In this document: piece after piece, positions 1-8,304 of the stretch
How the letters are laid out: each line of letters starts with the position of its first letter
How positions within the stretch are numbered: the stretch's first letter is position 1
Origin: Candidatus Rokuibacteriota bacterium
GTDB taxonomy: Bacteria; Methylomirabilota; Methylomirabilia; Rokubacteriales; CSP1-6
NCBI GenBank assembly: GCA_003220315.1
Contig: QHSA01000131.1
Location: 1 to 54,985 of the forward strand
Direction of reading: 5' to 3'
DNA length: 54,985 nt
The notes under the pieces: model-generated
The model's input: the letters and a program-made list of their open reading frames with translations, nothing else
What the model was told of the DNA's origin: nothing
Database searches by the model: none
Made by a program: the position numbers and the translations under genes

Positions 1-9
1 ACGGCGCTC

Positions 10-417
10 GTGACCGGGCTCGTCGTCGCCAACTGGGTGGGCACCGAAACGAAGCCTCCCGTCACCACGCGTCCGGCGAGCCCGCCGGCGCGCCGTCAGG
101 CCCAGATGCCGGCGTTCCCGACGCAGGCGGTGGTCGACGCCTGCAACGAGTACGCGGCGGCGCAGGCCGGCGACCGCGACAAGACCGCTGACACGGTGAA
201 GAACGCCGCGGTCGGCGCAGTCGTGGGCGCGGCGGTGGGCGCCGCGGGCGGCGCCATCGCCGACGGCGGCAAGGGCGCGGGCAAGGGCGCGGCGATCGGC
301 GGCGTGCTCGGCGCTGGCGGCGGCACCCTCTACGGCCTCAACGAGAACAAGAGGCACGACGAGCGCTACCGGGAGGCGTATGGGAACTGCATGCGCTCGC
401 GCGGCTACTCCGGATAG
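10..417 (+). CDS. Glycine-zipper domain protein (start uncertain; may extend upstream of the window)
   Basis: Gly/Ala-rich AAVGAVVGAAVGAAGGAIADGGKGAGKGAAIGGVLGAGGG repeat followed by a YGLNENKRHDERYREAYGNCMRSRGY tail typical of glycine-zipper envelope proteins. Confidence 0.6.
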   Translation: MTGLVVANWVGTETKPPVTTRPASPPARRQAQMPAFPTQAVVDACNEYAAAQAGDRDKTADTVKNAAVGAVVGAAVGAAGGAIADGGKGAGKGAAIGGVLGAGGGTLYGLNENKRHDERYREAYGNCMRSRGYSG

Positions 418-448
418 CCGCCGCCACGTCGCGGGCTGATACTACGGT

Positions 449-480
449 AGTGCGAGCCGCAGCCGAAGGCGCGGCGAGTC
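449..480 (+). repeat. Dispersed repeat family A, single copy
   Basis: AGTGCGAGCCGCAGCCGAAGGCGCGGCGAGTC; differs by one base from 47498-47529. Confidence 0.75.
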
Positions 481-507
481 TGTGACTCCGGTCACTGGGG
501 GTGCCCT

Positions 508-870
508 ATGACATTGGTGTTCGCCTGTGTGCTCCTCTTCGTCCTGGCCCCGCCAGCCTTCGGGGCGGACGACTCGAAAGTGAAGGCCGCCACCAAGGAG
601 GTGGAGTCCGGCGCCAAGAAGATCGGCGCGGGCAAGGTCGGCCAGGGCGTCGAGGAGACCGCCAAGGGCATCGGCAAGACCATCGTCGAGGGCGCCAAGT
701 TCACGGGCGCGACGATCAAGGAGAGCGGCGAAAAGGCCGGTGAGAAGGCCAAGGAAGCGAGCGAGGCCGCGGAGCCCAAAGCGAAGAGCGCCTGGGCGCA
801 AGTCCGTGACGGCGCCGTGACCTTCGGTCAGAGCGTGAAGAGCTTCTTCCGGCACCTCTTCGGAGGCTAG
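508..870 (+). CDS. Small secreted Lys/Ala/Glu/Gly-rich amphipathic protein
   Basis: N-terminal signal peptide MTLVFACVLLFVLAPPAFGA, then low-complexity amphipathic segments (KVGQGVEETAKGIGKTIVEGAKFTGATIKESGEKAGEKAKEA). Confidence 0.6.
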   Translation: MTLVFACVLLFVLAPPAFGADDSKVKAATKEVESGAKKIGAGKVGQGVEETAKGIGKTIVEGAKFTGATIKESGEKAGEKAKEASEAAEPKAKSAWAQVRDGAVTFGQSVKSFFRHLFGG

Positions 871-876
871 CCTCCG

Positions 877-2049
877 TCAGCGGTACGCCAGGTAGGGGGC
901 ACGCGCCCGCAGCCAACGGCCGTGGCCCGCCTGCCAGGAATGCTCGATCGTCGAGACCGCCGCGCCCCGCTCGATCGCGCGACGGATCGTGTCGGTGCCG
1001 CACAGGATGTCGATCGGGAGCCGCCTCTTCTCGAACTCGTACGGCGGTCGGCGCCATGCGAAGCGCGTGCGCCCCTGACGCCGGGCCACAGCGATCAGGG
1101 CGAGGCCCGTCAGAAATGGCTTGAAGCGCGCGCGGTCGGTCACGTGCACCTGCACACCATCGCAGAGCCGGCCGGCCCACTTGTGAAAGGTGGGTGCGAA
1201 GCGCGCGGGGCGGAAGTGGACGCCCGGAAGCCCGAGGGCGTTCAACGCGTCGGCGTAGCGGTGGCCGTCGAGGTAGGGCGCGCCGATCCACTCGAACGGG
1301 CGCGTCGTCCCACGCCCCTCCGAGAGATTGGTACCCTCGACGAGACACCCGCCCGGGTACACGCGCGCGGTGTCGGGCGTGGGCATGTTGGGCGAGGGCG
1401 CCACCCAGGGCAGTCCCGTGCTCTCCCAGAGCATCGCGCGGCGCCAGCCCTTCATCGAGACCACCGTGAGGTCGCATCCCAGCGCGTGCCGCTCGTTGAG
1501 GTAGGCCGCGAGCTCGCCGATGGTCAGGCCATGACGCGCTGGGAGTGGGTAGAGCCCGACGAAGGACGCAAAGGCGGGATCGGGCACGTTCCCCTCGACG
1601 ACGGCGCCGCCGAGCGGATTGGGGCGATCGAGCACGACGACGGCCACGCCTGCCCGCGCGCAGACCCGCATCGTCAGCGCCATGGTCCAGACGAAGGTGT
1701 AGTAGCGCGCGCCGACATCCTGAAGATCCACGACGAGGACGTCGACACCGCCGAGCATCGTCCGGGTCGGCGCACGTCGCGCGCCGTAGAGGCTCCACAC
1801 GGGTAGGCCGGTCGCCGGGTCGCGGGTCGCGCCGACGCGCGCGTGGTCCTGCGCCGCGCCCCAAAGCCCGTGCTCCGGCGCCAGCAGGCGCACCAGCCGC
1901 GCGCGCCTGAGGTCGGAGAGAAGCGGCGCCGCGTGGGCGTAGCGGGAGTCGATCGAGGCCTGGTGGGCGAGGAGCGCCACGCGGCGGCCGTGGAGGAGTC
2001 CTTGCCGCTCGTGGACGAGGACCTCGAGGCCGGATCGGACGGTGGGCAT
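877..2049 (-). CDS. DUF1343 / NamZ-type exo-beta-N-acetylmuramidase
   Basis: Protein MPTVRSGLEVLVHERQGLLHGRRVALLAHQASID...APEHGLWGAAQDHARVG...VDLQDVGARYYTFVWTM...YPGGCLVEGTNLSEGRGTTRPFEWIGAPY, characteristic of DUF1343. Start trimmed from the longer ORF to ATG at 2049. Confidence 0.88.
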   Translation of the reverse strand: MPTVRSGLEVLVHERQGLLHGRRVALLAHQASIDSRYAHAAPLLSDLRRARLVRLLAPEHGLWGAAQDHARVGATRDPATGLPVWSLYGARRAPTRTMLGGVDVLVVDLQDVGARYYTFVWTMALTMRVCARAGVAVVVLDRPNPLGGAVVEGNVPDPAFASFVGLYPLPARHGLTIGELAAYLNERHALGCDLTVVSMKGWRRAMLWESTGLPWVAPSPNMPTPDTARVYPGGCLVEGTNLSEGRGTTRPFEWIGAPYLDGHRYADALNALGLPGVHFRPARFAPTFHKWAGRLCDGVQVHVTDRARFKPFLTGLALIAVARRQGRTRFAWRRPPYEFEKRRLPIDILCGTDTIRRAIERGAAVSTIEHSWQAGHGRWLRARAPYLAYR

Positions 2050-2076
2050 CCCGCCAGATAGTAGTAGCATGCGAGC

Positions 2077-3105
2077 GTGACGCCTTCGCGAATTCGCTAC
2101 GAGCGGCTCGCCACCGAGCAGGTGAACCGCGCGAGCCGCGCCCTCGATCTCCTCACGCCGCTCCGGATCGCTTTGCTGATGAACCGCGAGGACCGCCGGG
2201 CCGTGCTGGCGGTGGCGCGCGTCCGGCGCCAGATCGCGACGGCCGTGGAGACGATCGTCGCGGCGCTGCGCCGACGCGGGCGCCTCTTCTTCGTCGGTGC
2301 CGGCACGAGTGGCCGCCTGGGCGTCCTCGAGGCCGCGGAGTGTCCGCCGACGTTCGGCACGCCGCGGCGCCTCGTACAGGCGATCATCGCGGGGGGCCAC
2401 GCGGCAGTCTTTCGATCGCTCGAGGGGGCGGAGGACGACGCGCGCGCCGCCGCGCGCGCGGTCGGGACGCGCGTGCGACCCGGCGATGTCGTCGTGGGCG
2501 TCTCGGCGAGCGGCGTCACCCCGTTCGTGCGCGCGGCGCTCGCGACCGCGCGCCGCCGCGGCGCCCGCACGGTGCTGGTGGCCTGCAACCCGCCGCCGAC
2601 GCGCGACGCCCGGGCCGACGTCGTCATCGCGCCCGCGCCAGGCCCGGAGGTGCTGGCGGGCTCGACACGGCTCAAAGCTGGCACCGCGACAAAGCTCGTT
2701 CTCAACACCCTGACGACCGCGACCATGGCGCGGCTCGGGAAGGTCTACGGCAACCGCATGGTGGATCTCCAGCCGCGCTCGGCCAAGCTGAGGGAGCGCG
2801 CGGTGCGCCTGATCGCCGAGATCGCGGGCGTCCGGCCCCCTCTCGCGCGGCGCGCGCTCGCGGAGTCCGGCGGCAGCGTGCGGGTGGCGATCGTGATGGC
2901 GCGTTACGGGCTCAGTCGACGGCGCGCCGCACGGGTGCTGCGGGACGCAGGAGGGTCGCTACGGGGGGTGCTTCAGCGCCCGCGGCGGAAGGAGCTGACG
3001 CGGACGCGGACCGGACCGAGCCTGAAGGCGAAGAGAAGCCAGCCGAAGGGGAGAACGATCGCCGCGGCGGTCAGCCAGAACGTGCCGTTTCTCCAGAAGG
3101 CCTGA
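2077..3105 (+). CDS. murQ: N-acetylmuramic acid 6-phosphate etherase
   Basis: FFVGAGTSGRLGVLEAAECPPTFGTP...IIAGGHAAVFRSLEGAEDD...LKAGTATKLVLNTLTTATMARLGKVYGNRMVDLQP is diagnostic of MurQ. GTG start. C-terminal ~45 aa appear to be an atypical extension. Confidence 0.93.
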   Translation: MTPSRIRYERLATEQVNRASRALDLLTPLRIALLMNREDRRAVLAVARVRRQIATAVETIVAALRRRGRLFFVGAGTSGRLGVLEAAECPPTFGTPRRLVQAIIAGGHAAVFRSLEGAEDDARAAARAVGTRVRPGDVVVGVSASGVTPFVRAALATARRRGARTVLVACNPPPTRDARADVVIAPAPGPEVLAGSTRLKAGTATKLVLNTLTTATMARLGKVYGNRMVDLQPRSAKLRERAVRLIAEIAGVRPPLARRALAESGGSVRVAIVMARYGLSRRRAARVLRDAGGSLRGVLQRPRRKELTRTRTGPSLKAKRSQPKGRTIAAAVSQNVPFLQKA

Positions 3106-3149
3106 TCCTCAGGGGAGAGATCCCGCCACAGCGCGCTGATCCAGTCCAT
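2973..3149 (-). CDS. Small single-pass membrane protein (58 aa), antisense overlap with murQ 3' end
   Basis: MDWISALWRDLSPEDQAFWRNGTFWLTAAAIVLPFGWLLFAFRLGPVRVRVSSFRRGR: one clear TM helix with a positively charged tail. Confidence 0.45.
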   Translation of the reverse strand: MDWISALWRDLSPEDQAFWRNGTFWLTAAAIVLPFGWLLFAFRLGPVRVRVSSFRRGR

Positions 3150-3302
3150 GACACATCGCAATACGCAAGCGTAGTGCCAGGGCGAGTCGGTGGCGAAACG
3201 ACGGTAAGTGGCTGACCTGGAAGGGGAAGGCCACTGCTCGGGTGAAGGTGCTCCGCCGGAGCGCTGGCTCAACCGCCACCATACTGGCTAGTTCCTTCCC
3301 GC

Positions 3303-5036
3303 CTAGCTGTGCGACGGCCCCGCCGTGTCCTCCGCGCGCACCGGGGTTCGGCCTCGCAGAAAGTCGAAGTCGCACCCTTCGTTGGCCTGGAGCACGTGGT
3401 CGAGGAAGAGGCGACCGTAGCCGCGGGTGAACCGAGGCGGCCGCGGCTTCCACGCCGAGCGTCGCCGGTCGAGCTCTTCGTCGCCGACCCGGAGGGTCAG
3501 CCTGCGATTCGGCACATCGAGCTCGATCGCGTCGCCGTCACGGACGAGCGCCAGGGGCCCGCCGACCGCCGATTCCGGCGCGACGTGGAGGACGACCGTG
3601 CCATAGGAGGTGCCGCTCATGCGGGCGTCCGAAATCCTGACCATGTCCTTCACGCCTCGCTTCAGGAGCCGCGCGGGGATCGGTGCGGCGCCCCATTCCG
3701 GCATCCCGGGCGCCCCCCTCGGCCCGACGTGCTTGAGCACGAGCACCGAGTTCTCGTCGATCGGCAGTCCTGGGTCGTCGATGCGGCGGTGGAGGTCGTC
3801 GTGGTCCTCGAAGACGACGGCGCGGCCCCGATGGGTGAGGAGATGCGGCGAGGCGGCCGACTGCTTGAGCAAGGCGCCGTCGGGACACAGGTTGCCCGAC
3901 AGGACGACCGTGCCGCCTTCCTTCGCGAGGGGCATCCCGAGCGGCCGGATGACGTCCTCGTTCCAGCACCGGGCGTCCCGGACGTTGTCCGCCATGGGCT
4001 GGCCGTTCACCGTCAGCGCGTCGCCGTGGAGCAGGGGCAGGAGCTCCTTGAGGACCGCGGGGAGGCCGCCGGCGTAGAAGAAGTCCTCCATGAGGTACTT
4101 CCCCGAGGGTTTCACGTTGACGAGGAAGGGTGTCGAGCGCGACAGCTCGTCGAAGCGGGTGAGCGGCAGCGGGACGCCGGCGCGCCCGGCGAGGGCGACC
4201 AGGTGGATGATCGCGTTGGTCGAGCCGCCGATCGCCATGTCGCCGCGGATCGCGTTGTCGAAGGCTTTCGCCGTCAGGATCTCGGAGGGCCGAGGCCCGC
4301 CCGCCTGCGCCAGCTCGACGGCCCGCCGACCGCTGAGTTCGGCGAGCGCCAGGCGCCGGGAGTCGGGCGCCGGGATCGCGGCGTTACCGGGGAGCGTCAT
4401 GCCAAGGGCTTCAGCCATCGAGGCCATCGTGGACGCCGTCCCCATGACCATGCAGTGGCCGGACGAGCGCGACATGCAGGACTCCGCCTCGCAGAGCTCC
4501 TCGTCCGACATTCGGCCCGCGCGCCGCTCGGCCCAGAGCCGCCAGGCGTCGGTGCCCGAGCCGAGCTCCTCCGTGCGCCACTTGCCGCGGAGCATGGGGC
4601 CTCCCGTGACCATGATGGCGGGGACATCGGCGGAGGCGGCGCCCATGAGCATGGCGGGTGTGGTCTTGTCACACCCCGAGAGGAGCACGACCGCGTCGAG
4701 CGGATAGGCGCGCAGGCACTCCTCGACGTCCATCGCCATGAGATTCCGGAACATCATCGCCGTGGGCTTCATCAAGACTTCGCCGAGAGAGATGGTCGGG
4801 AACTCGAGGGGGAAGCCCCCAGCGCTCCACACGCCCCGCTTGACGGCGTCTGCCACCTGTCTCAGGTGCGCGTTGCAGTTGGTGAGCTCGGACCACGAGT
4901 TGGCGATGCCGATCACGGGACGGCCGTCGAAGACGAGATCGCTGAACCCTTCGGTCTTGAGCCACGAGCGGTGGACGAAGCCGTCGAGGTCGTTGCGCCC
5001 GAACCAGTTGCGGCTCCTGAGCGGGTGTGCTGTCAT
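3303..5036 (-). CDS. IlvD/Edd family dehydratase (dihydroxy-acid or sugar-acid dehydratase)
   Basis: LSGCDKTTPAMLMGAAS, SSGHCMVMGTASTMASMAEALGMTLPGNAAIPA, NLCPDGALLKQSA, DARMSGTSYGTVVLHVAPESAVGGPLALV motifs of the IlvD/Edd family. Confidence 0.92.
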   Translation of the reverse strand: MTAHPLRSRNWFGRNDLDGFVHRSWLKTEGFSDLVFDGRPVIGIANSWSELTNCNAHLRQVADAVKRGVWSAGGFPLEFPTISLGEVLMKPTAMMFRNLMAMDVEECLRAYPLDAVVLLSGCDKTTPAMLMGAASADVPAIMVTGGPMLRGKWRTEELGSGTDAWRLWAERRAGRMSDEELCEAESCMSRSSGHCMVMGTASTMASMAEALGMTLPGNAAIPAPDSRRLALAELSGRRAVELAQAGGPRPSEILTAKAFDNAIRGDMAIGGSTNAIIHLVALAGRAGVPLPLTRFDELSRSTPFLVNVKPSGKYLMEDFFYAGGLPAVLKELLPLLHGDALTVNGQPMADNVRDARCWNEDVIRPLGMPLAKEGGTVVLSGNLCPDGALLKQSAASPHLLTHRGRAVVFEDHDDLHRRIDDPGLPIDENSVLVLKHVGPRGAPGMPEWGAAPIPARLLKRGVKDMVRISDARMSGTSYGTVVLHVAPESAVGGPLALVRDGDAIELDVPNRRLTLRVGDEELDRRRSAWKPRPPRFTRGYGRLFLDHVLQANEGCDFDFLRGRTPVRAEDTAGPSHS

Positions 5037-5078
5037 GGGAACCCTCCGAGGCACCGATTATAGAGGAAGGAGATCCGC

Positions 5079-5876
5079 ATGCGACTCGCCGGCAAGGTGG
5101 CTGTCGTGACGGGTGGTGGCAGTGGCATCGGCCGCGGGATCGTGCTCGCGATGGCGCGCGAGGGTGCCGACATCGCGATCGCGGACATCCAGGTGCTGCA
5201 CGCGGAGAAGGTCGCCACCGAGGTCAAGGCGCTCGGGCGCAAAGTCGTCGCGATGAAGACGGACGTGACGAGCTCGGCGGACGTCAAGGCGATGGTCGAC
5301 CGGACCCGCGAGGCGTGCGGGAGGATCGACATCCTCGTGAACAACGCCGGCGCGGGGTCGACTCCGGGCATGCCGTTCACGAACAACACCGAAGAGGACT
5401 GGGACCGGACCTTCGCGGTGAACACGAAGTCGGTGTTTCTCGCGTGCAAATCCATCGCGCCCTACTTCATCGAGAGGAAGGGCGGACGGATCATCAACAT
5501 CGCGTCCATCGCGGGGCCGCTCGCGGCGGTGACGATGCCACCGTACAGCGTGGCCAAGCAGGGCGTGATCACGTTCACGCGCGTCGTGGCCAAGGAGCTG
5601 GCGCCGCACCGGGTCACCGTCAACGCGATCTGTCCCGGGGTCCTCTGGACCGACTTCTGGCAGAAGCTCGCCGCCCACATCGCCGAGACCAACCCTGCCT
5701 TCAAGGGCATGACCCCGCGGCAGGTGTTCGAGAAGCGCGTCGCCGACATCGTGCCGATGAAGTGCGAGCAGGAGCCGGAAGACATCGGTGCGGCCGCGGT
5801 GTTCCTCGCCTCCGACGAGGCGCGGTACATCACCGGCCAGGCGCTCATGGTCGATGGCGGATGCGTGATGTGGTGA
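5079..5876 (+). CDS. SDR family NAD(P)-dependent oxidoreductase
   Basis: VTGGGSGIGRGI cofactor motif, NNAGAG, YSVAKQGV catalytic YxxxK, C-terminal GQALMVDGG. Strong SD (AGGAAGGAGA) before ATG. Confidence 0.92.
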   Translation: MRLAGKVAVVTGGGSGIGRGIVLAMAREGADIAIADIQVLHAEKVATEVKALGRKVVAMKTDVTSSADVKAMVDRTREACGRIDILVNNAGAGSTPGMPFTNNTEEDWDRTFAVNTKSVFLACKSIAPYFIERKGGRIINIASIAGPLAAVTMPPYSVAKQGVITFTRVVAKELAPHRVTVNAICPGVLWTDFWQKLAAHIAETNPAFKGMTPRQVFEKRVADIVPMKCEQEPEDIGAAAVFLASDEARYITGQALMVDGGCVMW

Positions 5877-5892
5877 CCGTGTCGAGGCGGTC

Positions 5893-7071
5893 TTGAACTT
5901 CGACTTCAGCGCGCACGAGGAGGCGTTCCGCAAGGACGTCCGGCGCTGGCTCGAGACCCACCTGCCCGACGACCTCCGAGGGCGCGCCTTCGCCTCTTCG
6001 CGCGCCGACCGCGAGGAGGTTCGGCGGCTCCGCGCCTGGCAGAGGGCGATGCACGAGGCGGGCTACGTCGGCATGGACTGGCCGCGCGAGTTCGGCGGGC
6101 GCGGCGCGTCGATCGTCGAGATGGTCATCCTCTACCAGGAGATGGCCCGCGCGGAGTCGCCGCAGTTCGTGAATCGCGGCGGCATCTCGATGCTCGGCCC
6201 GACGCTCATGAAGCACGGGACGCCGGCCCAGCAGAAGCGCTTTCTGCCGCGGATCCTGACCGCGGAGGAGGTCTGGTGCCAGGGCTTTTCCGAGCCCAAC
6301 GCGGGCTCGGATCTCGCGAGCCTCCAGACCCGCGCGGTGCGAGAGGACGACCAGTTCGTCGTCAACGGCCAGAAGGTCTGGACGAGCATGGCGCACGTCG
6401 CCGACTGGTGCTTCCTCCTCGTGCGGACCGATCCCACGGCGCCCAAGCACCGGGGCATCAGCTTCCTTCTTGTGGACATGACCACGCCGGGCATCGCCGT
6501 CCGGCCGCTCCGACAGATCACGGGCGAGGCTGAGTTCAACGAGGTGTTCTTCGACAACGTGCGAGTCCCGGCGGACCACCTGGTAGGGAGGCTCAACGAG
6601 GGGTGGAGCGTCGCGATCACCACGCTGGCCTACGAGCGAGACCTCCTGACCTTCATCCGGCACGTCTCGCTCCGCAACGCGCTCCACCGGCTGGTCCGGC
6701 TGGTCCAGCGGCAGAAGACGAGCGTCGATCCCATCGTGCGCCAGAAGGTCGCCGGCCTCTGGATCGGCGAGCAGGCGCTTCAGCTCAACGGCTACCGGAG
6801 CCTCACGAACATCCTGCGCGGCGGCGCCCCCGGCCCGGAGGGCTCGACCTCCAAGCTGTTCTGGAGCCAGGTGGACCAGGACCTCGCGCAGGTCGCCACG
6901 GAGGTGATCGGCCCCTACTCACAGATCACCCAGGGCTCGCCCTGGGCGCCGGACGAGGGGCAGTGGGAGTTCTACGAGCTGCTCGCCCGGGCGAGCGGCA
7001 TTCGCGCCGGGACCTCCGAGATCCTCCGCAACATCCTCGCCGAGCGCGTGCTCGGCCTACCGAAGGACTAG
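5893..7071 (+). CDS. Acyl-CoA dehydrogenase
   Basis: GFSEPNAGSDLASLQTRA, NGQKVWTSMAH, FFDNVRVPADHLVG, ASGIRAGTSEILRNILAERVLGLPKD. TTG start. Confidence 0.92.
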   Translation: MNFDFSAHEEAFRKDVRRWLETHLPDDLRGRAFASSRADREEVRRLRAWQRAMHEAGYVGMDWPREFGGRGASIVEMVILYQEMARAESPQFVNRGGISMLGPTLMKHGTPAQQKRFLPRILTAEEVWCQGFSEPNAGSDLASLQTRAVREDDQFVVNGQKVWTSMAHVADWCFLLVRTDPTAPKHRGISFLLVDMTTPGIAVRPLRQITGEAEFNEVFFDNVRVPADHLVGRLNEGWSVAITTLAYERDLLTFIRHVSLRNALHRLVRLVQRQKTSVDPIVRQKVAGLWIGEQALQLNGYRSLTNILRGGAPGPEGSTSKLFWSQVDQDLAQVATEVIGPYSQITQGSPWAPDEGQWEFYELLARASGIRAGTSEILRNILAERVLGLPKD

Positions 7072-7074
7072 CGT

Positions 7075-7857
7075 ATGAGTGATCTGCTCTACGAGGCCAA
7101 GGACAAGATCGCGACGCTGACGCTGAATCGGCCCGACAAGCTCAACGCGTTCACGGGCCCGATGATCGACGCGTGGGCCCAGGCGCTCGGCGAGGCCCAG
7201 GCCGACGACAACGTGAACGTGGTCATCGTGACGGGCGCCGGGCGCGCCTTCTGCGCGGGCGGCGACGTGGGACGCATGCGGCAGGGTGAGCCGAGCGCGC
7301 TGGAGGGGAAGAACAGCCTCTGGGAGGGCGTTCACCGAGTGCCGAAGACGCTGGAAGCGATGGACAAACCGGTCATCGCGATGGTCAACGGGCTCGCGGT
7401 CGGCGCCGGCATGGGCATGTGCGTGATGTGCGACATGCGCGTGGCCGCAGAGTCGGCCCGCTTCTCCACGGGCTACGTGCGGGTGGGTCTCGTGCCGGGC
7501 GATGGCGACACATACTTCTTGCCGCGCCTCGTCGGCGCCGCGAAGGCGCTCGAACTCCTGTGGACCGCCGACTTCATTGAGGCGCCGGAAGCCCACCGGC
7601 TCGGCATCGTGCAGCGCGTGGCGCCGGACGCGCAGCTCCGGGAGGTGACCTACGCGCTGGCGCGGCAGATCGCCGACGGCCCGCAGATCCCGATCCGCAT
7701 GATCAAGCGCCTCGTCTACCAGAGCCTGCGGCTCGACCTCAGAACGCACCTCGACCTCGTCTCGTCGCACATGTCGATCGTGCGCCAGACGGCCGACCAC
7801 GCCGAGGGCGTCGCCGCGTTCAAGGAGAAGCGGTCGCCGAAGTTCGAGGGACACTAG
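7075..7857 (+). CDS. Enoyl-CoA hydratase/isomerase family protein
   Basis: ATLTLNRPDKLNAFT, VTGAGRAFCAGGDVGRM, KPVIAMVNGLAVGAGMGMCVMCDMRVAAESARF. Confidence 0.92.
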   Translation: MSDLLYEAKDKIATLTLNRPDKLNAFTGPMIDAWAQALGEAQADDNVNVVIVTGAGRAFCAGGDVGRMRQGEPSALEGKNSLWEGVHRVPKTLEAMDKPVIAMVNGLAVGAGMGMCVMCDMRVAAESARFSTGYVRVGLVPGDGDTYFLPRLVGAAKALELLWTADFIEAPEAHRLGIVQRVAPDAQLREVTYALARQIADGPQIPIRMIKRLVYQSLRLDLRTHLDLVSSHMSIVRQTADHAEGVAAFKEKRSPKFEGH

Positions 7858-8275
7858 GCGACCCCGGCGCGCGCGGCAGCAGCACCATCTGGGTCTGGAT
7901 GACGAGCGCGAGCAGGCGTCCCGCCGCGTCGGTGACGCGCGTCTCCCACACCATGGTGGTCCGACCCCGGTGGAGCGGGGTCGAGGTGGCGCGCACGGTG
8001 CCTTCGCTCGCGCCCGCGAAGAAGTTGGTCTTCGACTCGAGCGTCGTCGTCCCGGCGCCCGGCGGCAGGTTGAGGAACGTGGCCGTCGCCGCGACGGTGT
8101 CGGCGAGCGCCATGATCGTACCGCCGTGGAGCCTGCCGCCGATCGTCTTGAGGTCGTCGCGGATCGCGAGCTCGGCGACCACGCGATCGGTCGTCGCGTC
8201 GACGAAGCGCATACCGAGCAGCTCGGGGAGACACCCCGTATGATGCGCGGTCAGTCCGGCGGGGTCGATCGTCAC
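7820..8275 (-). CDS. PaaI-type hotdog-fold thioesterase
   Basis: LGMRFVDATTDRVVAEL...GGRLHGGTIMALADTVAATA...LESKTNFFAGASEGTVRATSTPLHRGRTTMVWETRVTDAAGRLLA. Probable GTG start at 8275. Confidence 0.82.
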   Translation of the reverse strand: MTIDPAGLTAHHTGCLPELLGMRFVDATTDRVVAELAIRDDLKTIGGRLHGGTIMALADTVAATATFLNLPPGAGTTTLESKTNFFAGASEGTVRATSTPLHRGRTTMVWETRVTDAAGRLLALVIQTQMVLLPRAPGSPSVPRTSATASP

Positions 8276-8304
8276 GACGCTCTCCTTTCGACGCGCGGCC
8301 GCCC

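Noticed and set aside
3168-3192. Possible degenerate family A copy (GTAGTGCCAGGGCGAGTCGGTGGCG)
   Set aside because: Only short fragments of the core match; not distinguishable from chance by eye.
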